Translations under genes and position numbers: made by a program
Assembly: GCA_035079385.1 (NCBI GenBank)
Contig: JAVHKY010000013.1
Span: 2,108,001 to 2,172,000, forward strand
DNA: 64,000 nt
From: Aspidiotus rigidus
Lineage: Eukaryota; Arthropoda; Insecta; Hemiptera; Diaspididae
Reading direction: 5' to 3'
The notes under the pieces: model-generated
What the model saw: the letters and a program-made list of their open reading frames with translations, nothing else
What the model was told of the DNA's origin: nothing
Databases searched by the model: none
Part shown: in pieces, positions 12,322-23,300 of the stretch
Layout of the letters: every line of letters starts with the position of its first letter
How positions within the stretch are numbered: position 1 is the stretch's first letter

Positions 12322-13372
12322 GCACAGCAAAAAAGATGGTTTACGCAAATGTAATCACAGCAAAATGAGGATCCCACAGCAAAGAAAATAATGCACAGTA
12401 AAATATCGCATTGAACAGCAAATTGAGGATTGCGCAGCAAATAATATATACAACCTCAAAAAAGAAAATTGAACAGCAAACTACGTTAATTCAGCAGTAG
12501 ACTGCTCAAGTAAAAAATAAAATAAAATCAGTCAAAAGTCTAAAATAAAATTTAATCCGTTGAAAGTCTAGAACAAAATAAAATCTGTCAAAAATCTGAA
12601 ATAGAATAAAATCGCGTAAAGTTTAGGAGACTAGAAGCCTTACTAGAACGGAGAAATAAAACATACTATTCATTGCACTAACAGTGCTTTCTTTGCCTTC
12701 ATCGGGCGTCCTCGTTTACGTTTCTGCTCTAGGGGTACATTTTTGGCCTGAGGAGGAACGTCACAAAGGTGGAGGCGGATGAGCATACCCAGAGAATGTA
12801 TGCACGTTAAAAGTTTTAGAAAAAAGGGACATGAACAAATCAAATCCGAAGTGTCATTACGATTAATACGAATTTTCCAATTCCCATACTGATATTTTTT
12901 GAACTCGTCAAAGCTTTTCCACCCATTCTTTTTTGCGATCGTTGTAGATGGAAGCTTCTTCGATATTGGCCGGCCAAAACTGCTCAATGTTGTATAAAAT
13001 ACCGAAGTCATTCCTTCCTCTTCATCAAGTTTTAAGACTTTCGTGTTCTAGCTATGACGTGTATCTAGAATAATCTTTTCGAAGTTCAGAACTTAATCTT
13101 ACTGTTCTTGAAGTTGCCTATCATGATGTTTCGGCAGGCGGGCATATTTGTGTCAAAAAGCGAGTGATTTGAGGTGAGAAAAATTTAATTTCTGTTTAGC
13201 ATCGACTGTTCATTTCAATTTTATTTTGCTGCTGAAAAAATATCCTTTTTAATGTTCCACCAATTCTATTTACTGTGTACCATTGCTGTTCATTTCATAC
13301 ACTTTTTAACTGTTCTCTCATTGCTTTCTGCTGCTCACAGATTTGCTGTTCAAACAGTCTTTTTTGATGTGC
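12322..13372 (-). mobile_element. Mutator-like (MULE) deletion derivative
   Basis: Inverted ends GCACAGCAAAAAAGA and its imperfect complement TCTTTTTTGATGTGC enclose many ACAGCAAA motifs on the left and TTTGCTGT motifs on the right. The 9-bp flanks GATTTTAGA (12,313-12,321) and GATTATAAT (13,373-13,381) match at 6 of 9, the duplication length of MULEs. Units 3 and 4 have an empty site at the corresponding place (around 18,430 and 24,010). The interior keeps only the end of the transposase. Confidence 0.7.
12670..13011 (-). pseudogene. C-terminal fragment of MULE transposase with SWIM zinc finger
   Basis: A 113-codon open frame. Residues about 58-74 carry C-S-C-P-F, eleven-residue spacing and C-I-H, the CxCx(n)CxH pattern of SWIM zinc fingers found near the end of MULE transposases. 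A basic tail KRKRGRPMKAKKALLVQ follows, also typical of that C-terminus. The DDE catalytic core is missing, so this is a deletion remnant and not an enzyme. It lies inside the inverted-repeat element 12,322-13,372, as expected. Confidence 0.75.
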
Positions 13373-13709
13373 GATTATAATTAACTCTAATAATATTCAT
13401 GGAAACTCTGATTATAATATATATTAACTATGAGTTTGATACAAATCTTATTTAGGGGACGAAAAAATTCATTTGGATCTAATAATACCCTTGTATAAAA
13501 CATGACCATAACTCAAACGTGGATCCCATTTTTTAAACGTAAGTTGAAGATTATTTTTTTTCTATTCACAATATTGGAGGAGAAATTTCGCTATTTTTTT
13601 CCGTGCTTTGGCTTTTGAATTGTGATGCCAATGGCTTGCAAAAACATCATCTTATACAGAAATGGAAAATGATTAAATATGTACTCAGACGCATGAAAAT
13701 ATATTTACC

Positions 13710-13811
13710 ATGAATTATGAAGAAGACCGTTGCATTTATGATCAGTTGGAAATCAATTTTGAGGGCGCAAGTCCAAGGAACAACATCGAGAACATTAAAA
13801 AGAATTATTAG
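13710..13811 (+). pseudogene. MNYEED frame, unit 2 (open, 33 codons)
   Basis: An open frame of 33 codons beginning MNYEEDRCIYDQLEINFEG and ending with a stop at 13,809-13,811. Together with the unit 5 copy it is one of two that remain in frame; their shared residues (EED-C-I-QL-I-F-SP-N-I) suggest an ancestral coding exon. I do not recognise the family. Confidence 0.45.
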
Positions 13812-14081
13812 TAGCTACCTAGCTACCTATGATAAGGATATAAATACGGTATTTTTGAGTGAGTCTATTCTAAGGGCGCGATTTATAAAATATGAAGGGA
13901 TCATCGTTTTCAAAATAATGTTTGAGTACGAGTTTGACCGATAATTATGAAATTTTGTTCGTCATACCCATAGTAAATAGCAGCCCCCAATCCTATCAGA
14001 AACACAATTTACTCGATAATCCCTTTATAGATAGCTTGTAGTTATGTAGTTGAAATATTTTCAACTCCCCTTTCAGATAGC

Positions 14082-14444
14082 TCAAAGACAAAGCGATTTA
14101 AATACTCGTAGGGTCGATTTGTAATTAACCATAAAAAATACTCCACAGTGCAGTATACGCGATTTGCTGTACTATAGATTTATGGAATCGTCTCAGACAT
14201 TATAAATTAGTCAAAACATTTTAAGAACCTCGACTTCAACATACGACAAAAGATATACTCACACTCCATTTTCTGCAGGCGGTGGTGGTGGGGGTGGAGG
14301 TGGATTTGGTGGTGGTCCTGCAGCTGCAGGTGGCGGAGGCCCTGGATTCGGCGTTGGATCCGGTTCTGCTTGAGTCTTGCAGATCGCTATAATAATCAAG
14401 AATACTATTAGAAAACAGTGCTTGAAAAAATGTCTGCTAAACAT
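14082..14444 (-). CDS. Secreted proline-rich peptide, paralog 2 (two exons)
   Basis: Exon 1 is 14,444-14,263 and exon 2 is 14,166-14,082, with a 96-bp intron (GT-AG, phase 2). Exon 1 encodes a signal peptide (MFSRHFFKHC, hydrophobic core, AICKTQA) and a mature part starting EPDPTPNPG followed by an alanine patch and proline runs to AENGV. Exon 2 adds 27 residues beginning KSRILHCGVFFMVNYK and ends in TGA. The total is about 88 residues with one cysteine in the mature chain. Paralogs 3 and 4 have the same exon 2 in the same phase. The function is unknown; secretion is inferred from the signal peptide. Confidence 0.75.
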
Positions 14445-14562
14445 TTTCCTAACGAGAAAAATTTCTTAGATTGAAAATTTTGTATGCAAGAACGTTGCGA
14501 TGATGATTTTAAAAAATTCTAGAGCATGAACTAGGTAAATGAAGAGGAGTGCAGCTCACATT

Positions 14563-14572
14563 CCTTTTTATA
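14563..14572 (-). promoter_or_regulatory. TATA box of proline-rich paralog 2
   Basis: TATAAAAAGG on the minus strand, about 120 bp upstream of the ATG at 14,444. The same box and flanks (GAGTGCAGC region) occur in paralogs 3 and 4. A TTAG|GAAAATG acceptor-like sequence directly precedes the ATG, so a 5' UTR intron is possible but no clear donor is visible. Confidence 0.55.
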
Positions 14573-15479
14573 ATCAAAAAATTGAAAAAAAAACCGTTCA
14601 CTTAAAAAAAAAAAAAAATGAAGACTGCAGACAAGTGTTTATCCATGTGAAAAATAACAGAATTTTATTGTTTTTCGTGTTTGGAAATGCTGTTTCAGCT
14701 TTAAATAAACCCAAAGGGTTTGTTACTCAAGGATTTTGGATCGTAAATGTAAATATTTTTTTATTCTTTTCACGTGTTGTCGCTCTCAATGTAAAAGAGC
14801 AAATAAAAAAAAGAAACAGCTTGCATTCGATTACTCTGTACAATACGAGGCACCTGAAAGGATTGGGAAAATATAAATGTGTTTCAACACATCGAGTAAT
14901 CTGTATTACAATCACCCTAAAGTAGTATAATTGCATTTATATTTCTTCAATATAATAGATACCTCTGAGCCAATCTCGTTAAGAGTGAAGACAATTTTGA
15001 TATGAATTGTGCGTGACTATGAACAAATAACCGGGATACATCCATTTTCTTGAATCTCGTATTTTATAAGTTGTTTCATGCGACCTCGTTCAAGTCAGTC
15101 GTCTCCCCAACAATTCCATCCTCCAACCGAATATATAGCTCGAAAACCAAATTTCGAATTTCACTTTTGCGGGTTGACGTTTTTATCACCGCTAAGCCAT
15201 TTCTCTTGACACGGAATCGTAAAACCTCACCTTGACCTAGTAAAGGATGTGGGAGAATGATGACCAGTGGCTTATATTTAATTGCACATCAGAAAGGAAC
15301 TTGAATGAATTTAGACCGTTGAACAGTATAGATCAGGAGATAAACTTGGAACAATTCTCGCATTCCCGCTACGTCACTCTCCCTTAGCAATGGAGTCAAA
15401 ATATATCAGATTACATAATGCCCTCAAGGCGTCACATCCAAGAGTGTTGTGAAGCTATTTTAATAAAGACGATTCTTCG

Positions 15480-16440
15480 TATTTGCCGATTTAGAAGGAG
15501 GGGGGATTTGTCCGTTTTTTTAGCGGGGAACCCGCTATCTCTTTTGTTGAGGGCGTATTTACAGCAAACGAGCGCATTCAAATTGTGATGTCATTATTTT
15601 CGGGACTTGGAAAAATTTCAGCCCCCAAGCTTTATGTGATAGGAGGAGGACTTGGAAAAATTTTTACCTCTAAGCTATCTAAGCTCTATATATGGTGGGT
15701 GCGGGACTTGCAAAAATGTTGACTCTCGAGCTATACATGATAGACGAGTGACTTGGAACAATTTCCGATATTCTCTGTGTTTCCCGCTTATGTTATTCAT
15801 GAGATCGAGTATTTCATTAGTAATTCAGGATTCTTTTCCCTGTTCCTTCCTCTTCTCCTCTAGCGTTTCCATTGCTGCCTTTATAATCGTTTCCTTCCAG
15901 TCCGTCCAATGTTGTGTTCTCTATGCGTTCTCCATGATTTGTTTCCTTAACTCTTGCCTTGAACTCTTCCGCTACTTCTCTTCTCGGTATTGATACGAGA
16001 GATTCCAATTACTTCATTTGCGTACAGTCTTTCATCTCTTCAGCTTCATCCGACACTTCGTCGCCCGTAATACGTGATCACTATTACAGTCTGCCGCAAG
16101 ATATGTGTGACAATTTAGTACGTTATTCCTGTATCTTTCATTTATATTACTAGTACATAATCTATTTGATCTCGGATTTGACCTTGCCTGGGCTTTGTTA
16201 CGTGTACAGCTTTCTTGCGTGGTGTCTGAACTGTGTATTGCATATTATTATTTGGCATTTCTCCGCAAATCGCTCCAGATTGTCACCTCTTTCATCGCGT
16301 TCTCCTAATCCTAATTCACCCACCGCTTTTCCCGCCCTTCCCTGACCTATTTTAGCGTTAAAATCGCCTATAATGTAAACATTGCAAATGCACGACTTCA
16401 GATATAGGACTATAACTTCGCCGAGCTACAAGAAAATCCA
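15480..16440. repeat. Relics of the 45-bp repeat family and a GCGGGAACCCGC repeat
   Basis: At 15,520-15,760 there is AGCGGGGAACCCGCTATCTC, also found at about 33,960 and 35,172, followed by three or four diverged inverted 45-bp monomers (GGACTTGGAAAAATTTC). The rest, to 16,440, shows no supported gene; short open frames there lack any domain. Confidence 0.5.
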
Positions 16441-17039
16441 TTCGCTTTTTGAACTTATTTCATATAAATATTTAAAGATATTTATTTTCTTGAAAATAAG
16501 AAATTGCTCATCTCATAAGTTTTTCATATTGAGCAATATTTTTCTCCAGCGATTACGAAAGAAAAAAGGCTCAAGCCTATTAGATGTAATGTCAATAGGA
16601 CTACTACTGAATAGCGAGGGTGCTGGGCCTTAGAAGGAAACTTAAGCCTATGACTTTACCTCAAATTTGGTAAGTACGGCAAGTAGCTTAATTTAAAACT
16701 CATTGCTTACAAGATTAGAGCTTAAGTTTAAAAACTAAAGCTATTAGCCAATGGCTTAAAATCCGAGGCTTACAGCAATCGAAAATCTAAAAATAAAAAG
16801 GAAATGGTGCAACTGAATAAAGCAAAAAATATAAAGCTCAAATTGGGACTTCAAAAATTATGGCTCAAATTTAAGATCTGAAGCTAAAACCTGGTATTTT
16901 ACGGCTTAATACCCTTTGGAAATGGCAGCTTACCGTTTTAAGTGACGCTCTTACTAAGCACCATAATTATGGCTGTATACATCAGTGCTTTAGTTAGATT
17001 CTACATGAGGCATGGGCAACCTCCGGCCCACAAAGAGGA

Positions 17040-17790
17040 AATGGCGGAACTGGTAAAACATGTGTAAGATGAAAGCTCCAAGTTTGGACTCACGGTCAAT
17101 AAAGGCAAAACAAAAATAATGATCGTTGATAGAAAGTGTGTGCTGCCTCAAAGCACCCTGTTGCCAGAGTACAAGAGAGTAGACACATTTGTATACTTGG
17201 GATCTTTTGTAGACAAGGACAGAGGCTCAACAAAAGAAATACGCAGAAGAATATTACTTGCGAGAGCTGCTGTCCCCAAACTCACGGTGGTCTGGAAAGA
17301 TACCGTAATCACTTGCCGAACCAAGTTGAGACTGCTGCGCATGCTCGTGTTTCCGGTGTTGTTAGATGGAGCTGAGACGTAAACAATAGAAATGGCCGAT
17401 AGGCGAAGCATTGATGCCTTTGAGATGTGGGCATACCGACGTCTTCTGAGAATCCCGTGGAAAGCGAGACGGCAAACATATCCATTATCAACAAACTGAA
17501 TATATACGCACTAGACTGTCCACTATCTGCAACCAACAAATTATGAAATTTTTTGACCACATCATCCGTAGACCCTCGGGTAACCTGGAGAAATTGGTGG
17601 TCGAGGGAAAAGTCGAGGGTAAAAGACTAAGAGGTGACTCGCCAAAGCGATGGATAGATCAGATCAAGGAGATTTCGGACCAGCCCCTGGAACGGGTTTT
17701 ACGTAAAGAGGAGAATTGGACAAACAGTGGTGGTGGAAATTGGTAGATGGATCGTCGAGGCTCCAGGCATGAAGCACAAGGACCAATTGA
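17040..17790 (+). pseudogene. Non-LTR retrotransposon reverse transcriptase C-terminal fragment
   Basis: Conceptual translation gives GLTVNKGKTKIMIVDR, then YLGSFVDKDRGSTKEIRRR, then FEMWAYRRLLRIPWK, and after a frameshift HIIRR, VEGKRLRG and RWIDQI. This is the characteristic end of LINE-type reverse transcriptases (thumb region and the region after it). The usual ETWT tryptophan is a TAA stop near 17,380 and frames shift near 17,500, so it is dead. The catalytic palm domain is absent. A shorter copy of the same tail is in unit 4 at 23,225. Confidence 0.85.
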
Positions 17791-19028
17791 GAGTTTATTT
17801 TACATGTATAAACTCTCAAAGGTCAAAAGCACCATGTTCATCTTATAGTGCATTCGAAATATCGCCACTAGCGCTCCTGTTGGATTCCAAATTTGTAATT
17901 ATTAAGCTGATAAAACTAAACAAAATTCACTCTTTTCCTGCAAAATTGTTTATTTAATCAAGTATATGTAATGTACTGTACATGAATAATTGACGAATGT
18001 TTACTACGAATAGGGACTACAGCTATATATTGTACAATCAGTAAAATTAGGCGAATGAATCAAAGTCCACCTTATTGTATCTGTCGATGTGGAGTATGAT
18101 CACTGAAAAATAGCAAAAAATAAAGATTCTGTGTATAAGTATTCTACGAGACTGATAATTTTCCAATGAAGTTGAACATAGTCGAATTTTTAATCTATTT
18201 ATGTGTAGAGATTAAAATATCTTCAGGGAATGTTCAAAGTTTAACTCTGTCTCTGTACATACCTACCTTTTTTTTAACGATTAATTATTGTTTGGATTAT
18301 CCTGAAACCGGACACGTACTTTCTACATTTCAAACCTGAAACCGGACATGTCTTCTACATTTCAAATCTGGAAAGTATAAACAATAATTAGATCATTCGT
18401 GTTTTTTTTTGTTCTCTCTTTCTGCATACCTAGATTAAAATTACATTCATGAAAACTTAAAAAAATTCATTTGGATCTAATAATAATACCCTTGTATACG
18501 ACACAACCATAACTCATACGGGCATTTCATTTATTTAATGTAAGTTGAGGATTTTTTTTTTTTCTATCCAAAACATCGGAGAACTTTCGCAGCTGTATTT
18601 GAGAATACATATCACACTTTGTGGTTTATCCCTTTCTAGTGAAACTAAAACGAATGATGTATGGGACTTCATTTTGTATGGGATCGGGTCTGGGGCTGAT
18701 GGTTGCACTTACATAATTTTTTTGTGAGTTGATGATATCATAATTCTACAACAAGAATGCAGAAGATGAAGGCAAATATAGCCATCAGCTGGAAACATAA
18801 TCCTATGAGTGGGTACTTGTTGGAGTCTCATATTATCTCCCATTATAGTGTCTTGTCCCAATTTCTTCGACATCATTTTATTACTTTTTGAAATTTATTT
18901 CTTTTCACGCTTTCGCTTTTAGGTTGTAATACCAATGGCTTGCAAAAACATCATGTTATACAGAAATTGAAAATAATTAAATAATTATATGTACTTATAG
19001 ATAGGTACACGAAAATATATTTATTACC

Positions 19029-19130
19029 ATGAATTTCGAAGAAGACCGTTGCACAAATATGTTCAGTTGCGAATTGATTTTGAGGGCGCGAGTCCAAGGA
19101 ACAACATCGAGAACATGGAAAAAAATTATC
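19029..19130 (+). pseudogene. Fossil MNFEED frame, unit 3 (frameshifted)
   Basis: It begins ATGAATTTCGAAGAAGACCG and is alignable to the intact copies, but a small indel after the cysteine codon shifts the frame. It lies about 750 bp from proline-rich paralog 3, on the opposite strand. Confidence 0.45.
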
Positions 19131-19484
19131 AGTAGGTATACCTAATTTTTGATTGATAAAAATGTAAATGCAAATTCTATTTTTTTTTTTTTTCAGTGAT
19201 TCTTTATACGTGATTCGTAGTAATTTATATTTCCCTTATCGAAAGTGATACCGCCGGATTGCCGATATTCGTCTCTGTCAACGCCTGTATAATTTGATAA
19301 ATATATATTTTTTTTTTCGCGATCGGGAAGTTTTTGGAACAATTACACGATTGGTGGTAAAAATGTCGCATATGGATCAGATCTCGTAAATGTCAATCTG
19401 GGGCATTTAAAAATAACGATATTCGGTCAACGCGTGCCAAATTGATATTGACAATTTATCGAACTTTTGGAGATGTAGATCTAG

Positions 19485-19560
19485 GAACGCAGGGAACCTG
19501 TTTTATGAGTCAAATGAGTATTGGTATTGAGAATTCAAGGAAGCCTAGGCCTAGATAAAG
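19485..19560. repeat. Solo end of the 45-bp-repeat element
   Basis: AGGAACGCAGGGAACCTGTT and the following GGTATTGAGAATTCAAGGAAGCCTAG match 8,404-8,465, the left end of the element at 8,378. Nothing else of the element follows. Confidence 0.6.
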
Positions 19561-19711
19561 CTAGTATAAAAAACGCCTAGACCTACTATAAGCCTAGTAT
19601 AATAAACGTACTAAAAGGAAAGAGGACGTGTGGGTTGTGTGCTGAGGTTGTCAACGTGTCACCCTCTCTGTTGACGACATCGAAATATTTTCAATTGTCC
19701 TCTCAGATAGC

Positions 19712-20063
19712 TTAAAGACGAAGGGTTTCGAATAGGGTCTTTTTGTAGTGAACCATATAAAATACTCCACAAAGCAGTGTACGTGTTTTTCTGTACTAGA
19801 TTTATGGAATCGTCTCAGAGGTTATGAATTAGTCAAAACATTTTAACACCTTCAAATTGAACATACGACAAAAGATATACTCACGCTCCATTTTCTGCAG
19901 GCGGTGGTGGTGGCGGGGGAGGTGGATTTGGTGGTGGTCCTGCAGCTGCAGGTGGAGGCGTTGGACTCGGCTCTGGATCAGGTTCTGCTTGAATCTTGCA
20001 GATTGCTATAGTAATCAAGAATACTATTAGAAAAATGTGCTTGAGAAAATTTCTGCTAAACAT
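19712..20063 (-). CDS. Secreted proline-rich peptide, paralog 3 (two exons)
   Basis: Exon 1 is 20,063-19,885 and exon 2 is 19,790-19,712, with a 94-bp phase-2 intron. The signal peptide starts MFSRNFLKHI and ends AICKIQA; the mature part starts EPDPEPSPTP, then alanine and proline runs to AENGA. Exon 2 begins KTRTLLCGVFYMVHYK and stops at TAA after 25 residues, giving about 85 in total. I chose the ATG at 20,063 over an in-frame upstream ATG at 20,117 because the five paralogs align there and the signal peptide starts there. The function is unknown. Confidence 0.75.
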
Positions 20064-20190
20064 TTTCCTAATGAGGAAAATTTCTTGATTAATCAAATTG
20101 AAAACTATGTATCGCAATTGAACGTTTCAGTGATGATTTAAAAAAAAACATGAACTACGGAAATGATAAAGAAGAGTGCAGCCTACATTA

Positions 20191-20199
20191 CTTTTTATA
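20191..20199 (-). promoter_or_regulatory. TATA box of proline-rich paralog 3
   Basis: TATAAAAAG on the minus strand, about 130 bp upstream of the ATG, in the same sequence context as paralogs 2 and 4. Confidence 0.55.
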
Positions 20200-20449
20200 A
20201 TCGAAAAATTGGAAAAATACTTGTATTTATTCAATTCAAAAAATAAACGAATGAAGATTTAGACAAGTGCTTATCCATGTGAAAAATAAAAGAATTTTAT
20301 TGTTTTTGTAAATGTTGTTTAAGCCTAAAGGGTTTGTTACTCGTAAATGCAAATATTTTTTTCATTCTTTTCACGTGTTGACGCTCTCAGTGTAAATAGG
20401 GAACAAATAATTAATACAGAACAGCTTGCATTCGACTACTCTGTAGCCC

Positions 20450-22540
20450 AGTAGAATTATTTCTGAAAGAAAAAAATGTCCATCAAAGATTTTATTGCTG
20501 AAAAGTGTTAGCCTTGGTGTTCTTGTTATGTAGTAAGAATTCATCGTCCCTACCCCTTGCAGAACCCCATGAAAGGGGGACTTCTTTGGCACGTTTTTTG
20601 GTTTTTTCAAGCTTTCTCAAAAAGTATGAGATTTAAAGCAAAAATACCTCAAGCTCTACAACGATATCTGAAAATTTACTGCTTTTAGAAATTGTTGGTT
20701 TTTCAAGTTTTTTCTTAATGATTTTTCTGAAAAAGTTTGAGATTTAGAGGAAAAATAATTCATTTAAAAAATGTTCTCAGTATAATTCTCTACTGACTGA
20801 CCTCATAATTTACTCAGTTACGATAATTTAAAGCTATACAAGTTTACAAGATTCCAAAACTTGAACATGTATACTGCCCATGTGAAAAACAAGGTACATT
20901 TTTGAACATATAAATATAATAATTCATAGACAATACTTATAATCTAAATCACAATTCATCATCACTTTCCTCGTCACTCACTGAAACATCATACTGAAAA
21001 TGACCCTCAGCGTAGAAATAAGGGATCATATTTCTAACACACTGGAGATGCAAATACCAATCAGATGTTCATGAAGTTCTTCATTAGATTTACGCGCTTA
21101 TAATACTGGATCCATAACTTTGTTGCATTTGGATCTCTTTCTTTCAATTTCATTAGTGCACTTTCAATTTTGGCTGCAAACTGTTTTAATTTATCGCAAT
21201 CATCAATGGTTTACTTTGAGGGGATACCTATTTCATCCTCAAGAATCATGTCTTTAATATTGTCCTGAAATGGACTAACATCAACTCCTGAGAAAATAAT
21301 TTGGGAGAGAGCAAGATACATCAGTTGATGTGCTCTTATAGCTCTGGCATATACGAGACCAGACATTATTTTCTCCACAGAAAGAGCGTCATAAATTAAA
21401 CTGAAAGCTTCTTCCAAGCCGTTGCCCTCCATAATTGTCCCAATACATCCTAAGTATGACATCATCTGGTGAAAACCTCCTAATCGAATGACAATATGCT
21501 GCGGGAAAGTTTCACTACACAAGATCTCTTTTGCTTTCAGAAAAGAGGCAGATAAAAAGTGACAAAAGTTGTTCTTCGACTAACTTCAAAACTTTTTTCC
21601 ATTGCAAAAGAAAATGCGGACTTGATACAGTTTTTGTCTTGAGCAAGTAGATCAGTGAATGGGAGAAAAAGTACTCCAGATGACTGGAACGTCATATATG
21701 TTGTGGGTGATATTTTCCATAAATCCGTGCCACCCCTTCCATTTTCATGTTGTTAACTTTTCCAAATAGCCAGGTAACGTCACATAAGGATAACGTTTCT
21801 CCTATTGAAAGCGTGTAATTAATCAAGTGATCTACGTTGCGCAATAATGAGTCCTTCAAACTCGAATTAAGGACAGGATTTGCCGTCTGAAAAGGAATCA
21901 GAGCACAAATAAGGTAGAAATTTGACTAACTTTAGGAACCTCTTTCAATCGGCTAAATGGTGGAGACTGAAGTACACACTCCTTTGGAGTAACAATTCGA
22001 ATGCCCCCCATTACGTGCGTATTCTCAGTCTAATCTTCCCAACTATCAACGAGCGCATAGAGTTTCACCCGGAAGTTACGGGGGTTGATATTTTTATTTT
22101 TCTTTGGATTGTCAAAAAGTTATTACTGATTATTTTTTTCTAGGAGGGGTTGGTTGTCTTAAATTAAGTGGGTTAAAAAACGACGAACAGGATATTTTTA
22201 CTCTAAATCTCAAACTTTTTAAGAAAAATCAGAAAAACGTTGAGAAAAAACTTGAAAAATGAACGATTTCTGAAAACAGTAAATTTGCAGCTATTGTTAT
22301 ACAGCGTTAAATTATCGTAACCGAGTGAGTGATGGCATTATTCGATGGTAAATTTTAAGGAAAATCTTTTTGTACCGAGGTACTTCTGCTCTACATCTCG
22401 TACTTTTCGAGAGAAACCAAAAAAATGCCAAATACGCTTCCCTTTCAAGGGGTTCCGCTGGGGGGGTTTACCACATAACAAGGAAATCAAGGCCAACTTT
22501 TCAGCAATAAAATCTTTGATGGATATTTTTTTAGTATTCG
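20450..22540 (-). mobile_element. Unclassified DNA element with long inverted ends
   Basis: Both ends carry, in opposite orientation, CCATCAAAGATTTTATTGCT followed by an extended (about 350 bp) imperfect inverted repeat that includes AAATCTCAAACTTTTT-type and TTATCGTAACNGAGT-type blocks. Comparison with unit 2 (CTCTGTA followed by ACGAGGC) shows the insertion interval. The interior encodes a decayed protein on the minus strand. The superfamily is not determined from what I can see. Confidence 0.7.
21211..21900 (-). pseudogene. Decayed transposon protein with LGGFH motif
   Basis: A 103-residue open part (21,522-21,211) contains IVIRLGGFHQMMSYLGCIG, MEGNGLEE, YARAIRAH and LMYLALSQI. Upstream, interrupted by stops and shifts, are LKDSLLRNVDHLINYT and SLCDVTWLFGKV. 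I recall this LGGFH...GCIG...YARA-RAH pattern from uncharacterised, transposon-associated proteins in arthropods and cnidarians, but I cannot give it a family name. It lies within the inverted-repeat element and is broken. Confidence 0.6.
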
Positions 22541-23224
22541 AGGCTCGTAAAAGGATTGGTAAAATACGAGTATGAAAATGTTTCAGCACATTATCATCCT
22601 ATAGTAAAAATAATTGCATCTACATTTCTTCAATACAACAAATAGGTCTGAGCGAATCTCGTTAAGAGTATAAAGACAATTTTGATATGAATTAAGCCTG
22701 AAGATGAACAAATAATGGGCCTACATCCATTTTCCTGAAATCTGAATGAACTTTATGTCTTGTTCTATAAGTTGCTTCATGCGACCCTCGTTCAAGTCAG
22801 TCGTCCCCTAAAATTTCAATCATAGTTCGACAACCAAATTTTCTGAACTTGACCTAGTAAAGGATGTGGGAAAACGATGACCAGTGGACTATATTTAATT
22901 GCACATCAGAAAGTAAATTTAAATCATTGAGCATTATAGATGAGGAGATGAACTTGGAACAATTCTCGCATTCCAGGTATGTCATTCTCCCTTAGCAATG
23001 CAGTCAAAATATCTGATTACATAATGCCCTCAAGGCATCCAGAATGTTGTACTGTTGTGAAGCCATTTCAATGAAGACAATTCTTTGTTTTGCCGTTTTA
23101 GAGGGAGGCGGGATTTGTCCTTTTTTATTTTATTTTCAGTTACAGGAAATCAAAATTATAAAACTTTGAATTTAATTAGGTATATAGGTTTTTATTGCCA
23201 CATTTTTCGAAAATCTATACACAG

Positions 23225-23300
23225 ACTGGGAACTAGTGGTGGAGGAAATTGGTTGATGGACCGCCGAGGCTCTAAGCATGAAGCACAAGGACCGATGACG
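23225..23300 (+). pseudogene. 5'-truncated LINE tail
   Basis: GGAGGAAATTGGTTGATGGA and the following bases match 17,735-17,790 behind the reverse transcriptase fragment. Only the extreme 3' part remains. Confidence 0.55.

Larger units (their letters stand above)
10110..15480. repeat. Segmental duplication unit 2
   Basis: Blocks at 10,110-10,680, 11,640-12,300, 13,440-13,810 and 13,975-15,480 match unit 3 (16,440-23,060) in order and orientation; for example ATCGCCACTAGCGCTCCT occurs at about 11,730 and 17,860. The unit is interrupted by a hAT-like remnant and by the MULE at 12,322-13,372. It contains proline-rich paralog 2. Confidence 0.8.
16440..23060. repeat. Segmental duplication unit 3
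   Basis: The unit matches unit 2 block by block (16,440-17,030 with 10,110-10,730; 17,790-18,400 with 11,640-12,240; 18,920-20,440 with 13,610-14,830; 22,560-23,060 with 14,840-15,450). It is interrupted by the element at 20,450-22,540. It contains a LINE fragment and proline-rich paralog 3. Confidence 0.8.

Noticed and set aside
12300..12500. Regularly recurring ACAGCAAA motif considered as a CRISPR-like array
   Set aside because: Spacing is irregular, the repeats are too short, and the motif belongs to the MULE end; the genome is eukaryotic.
14539..14925. 128-codon plus-strand frame
   Set aside because: It is antisense to the promoter region of proline-rich paralog 2, and the matching regions of units 3 and 4 are broken.
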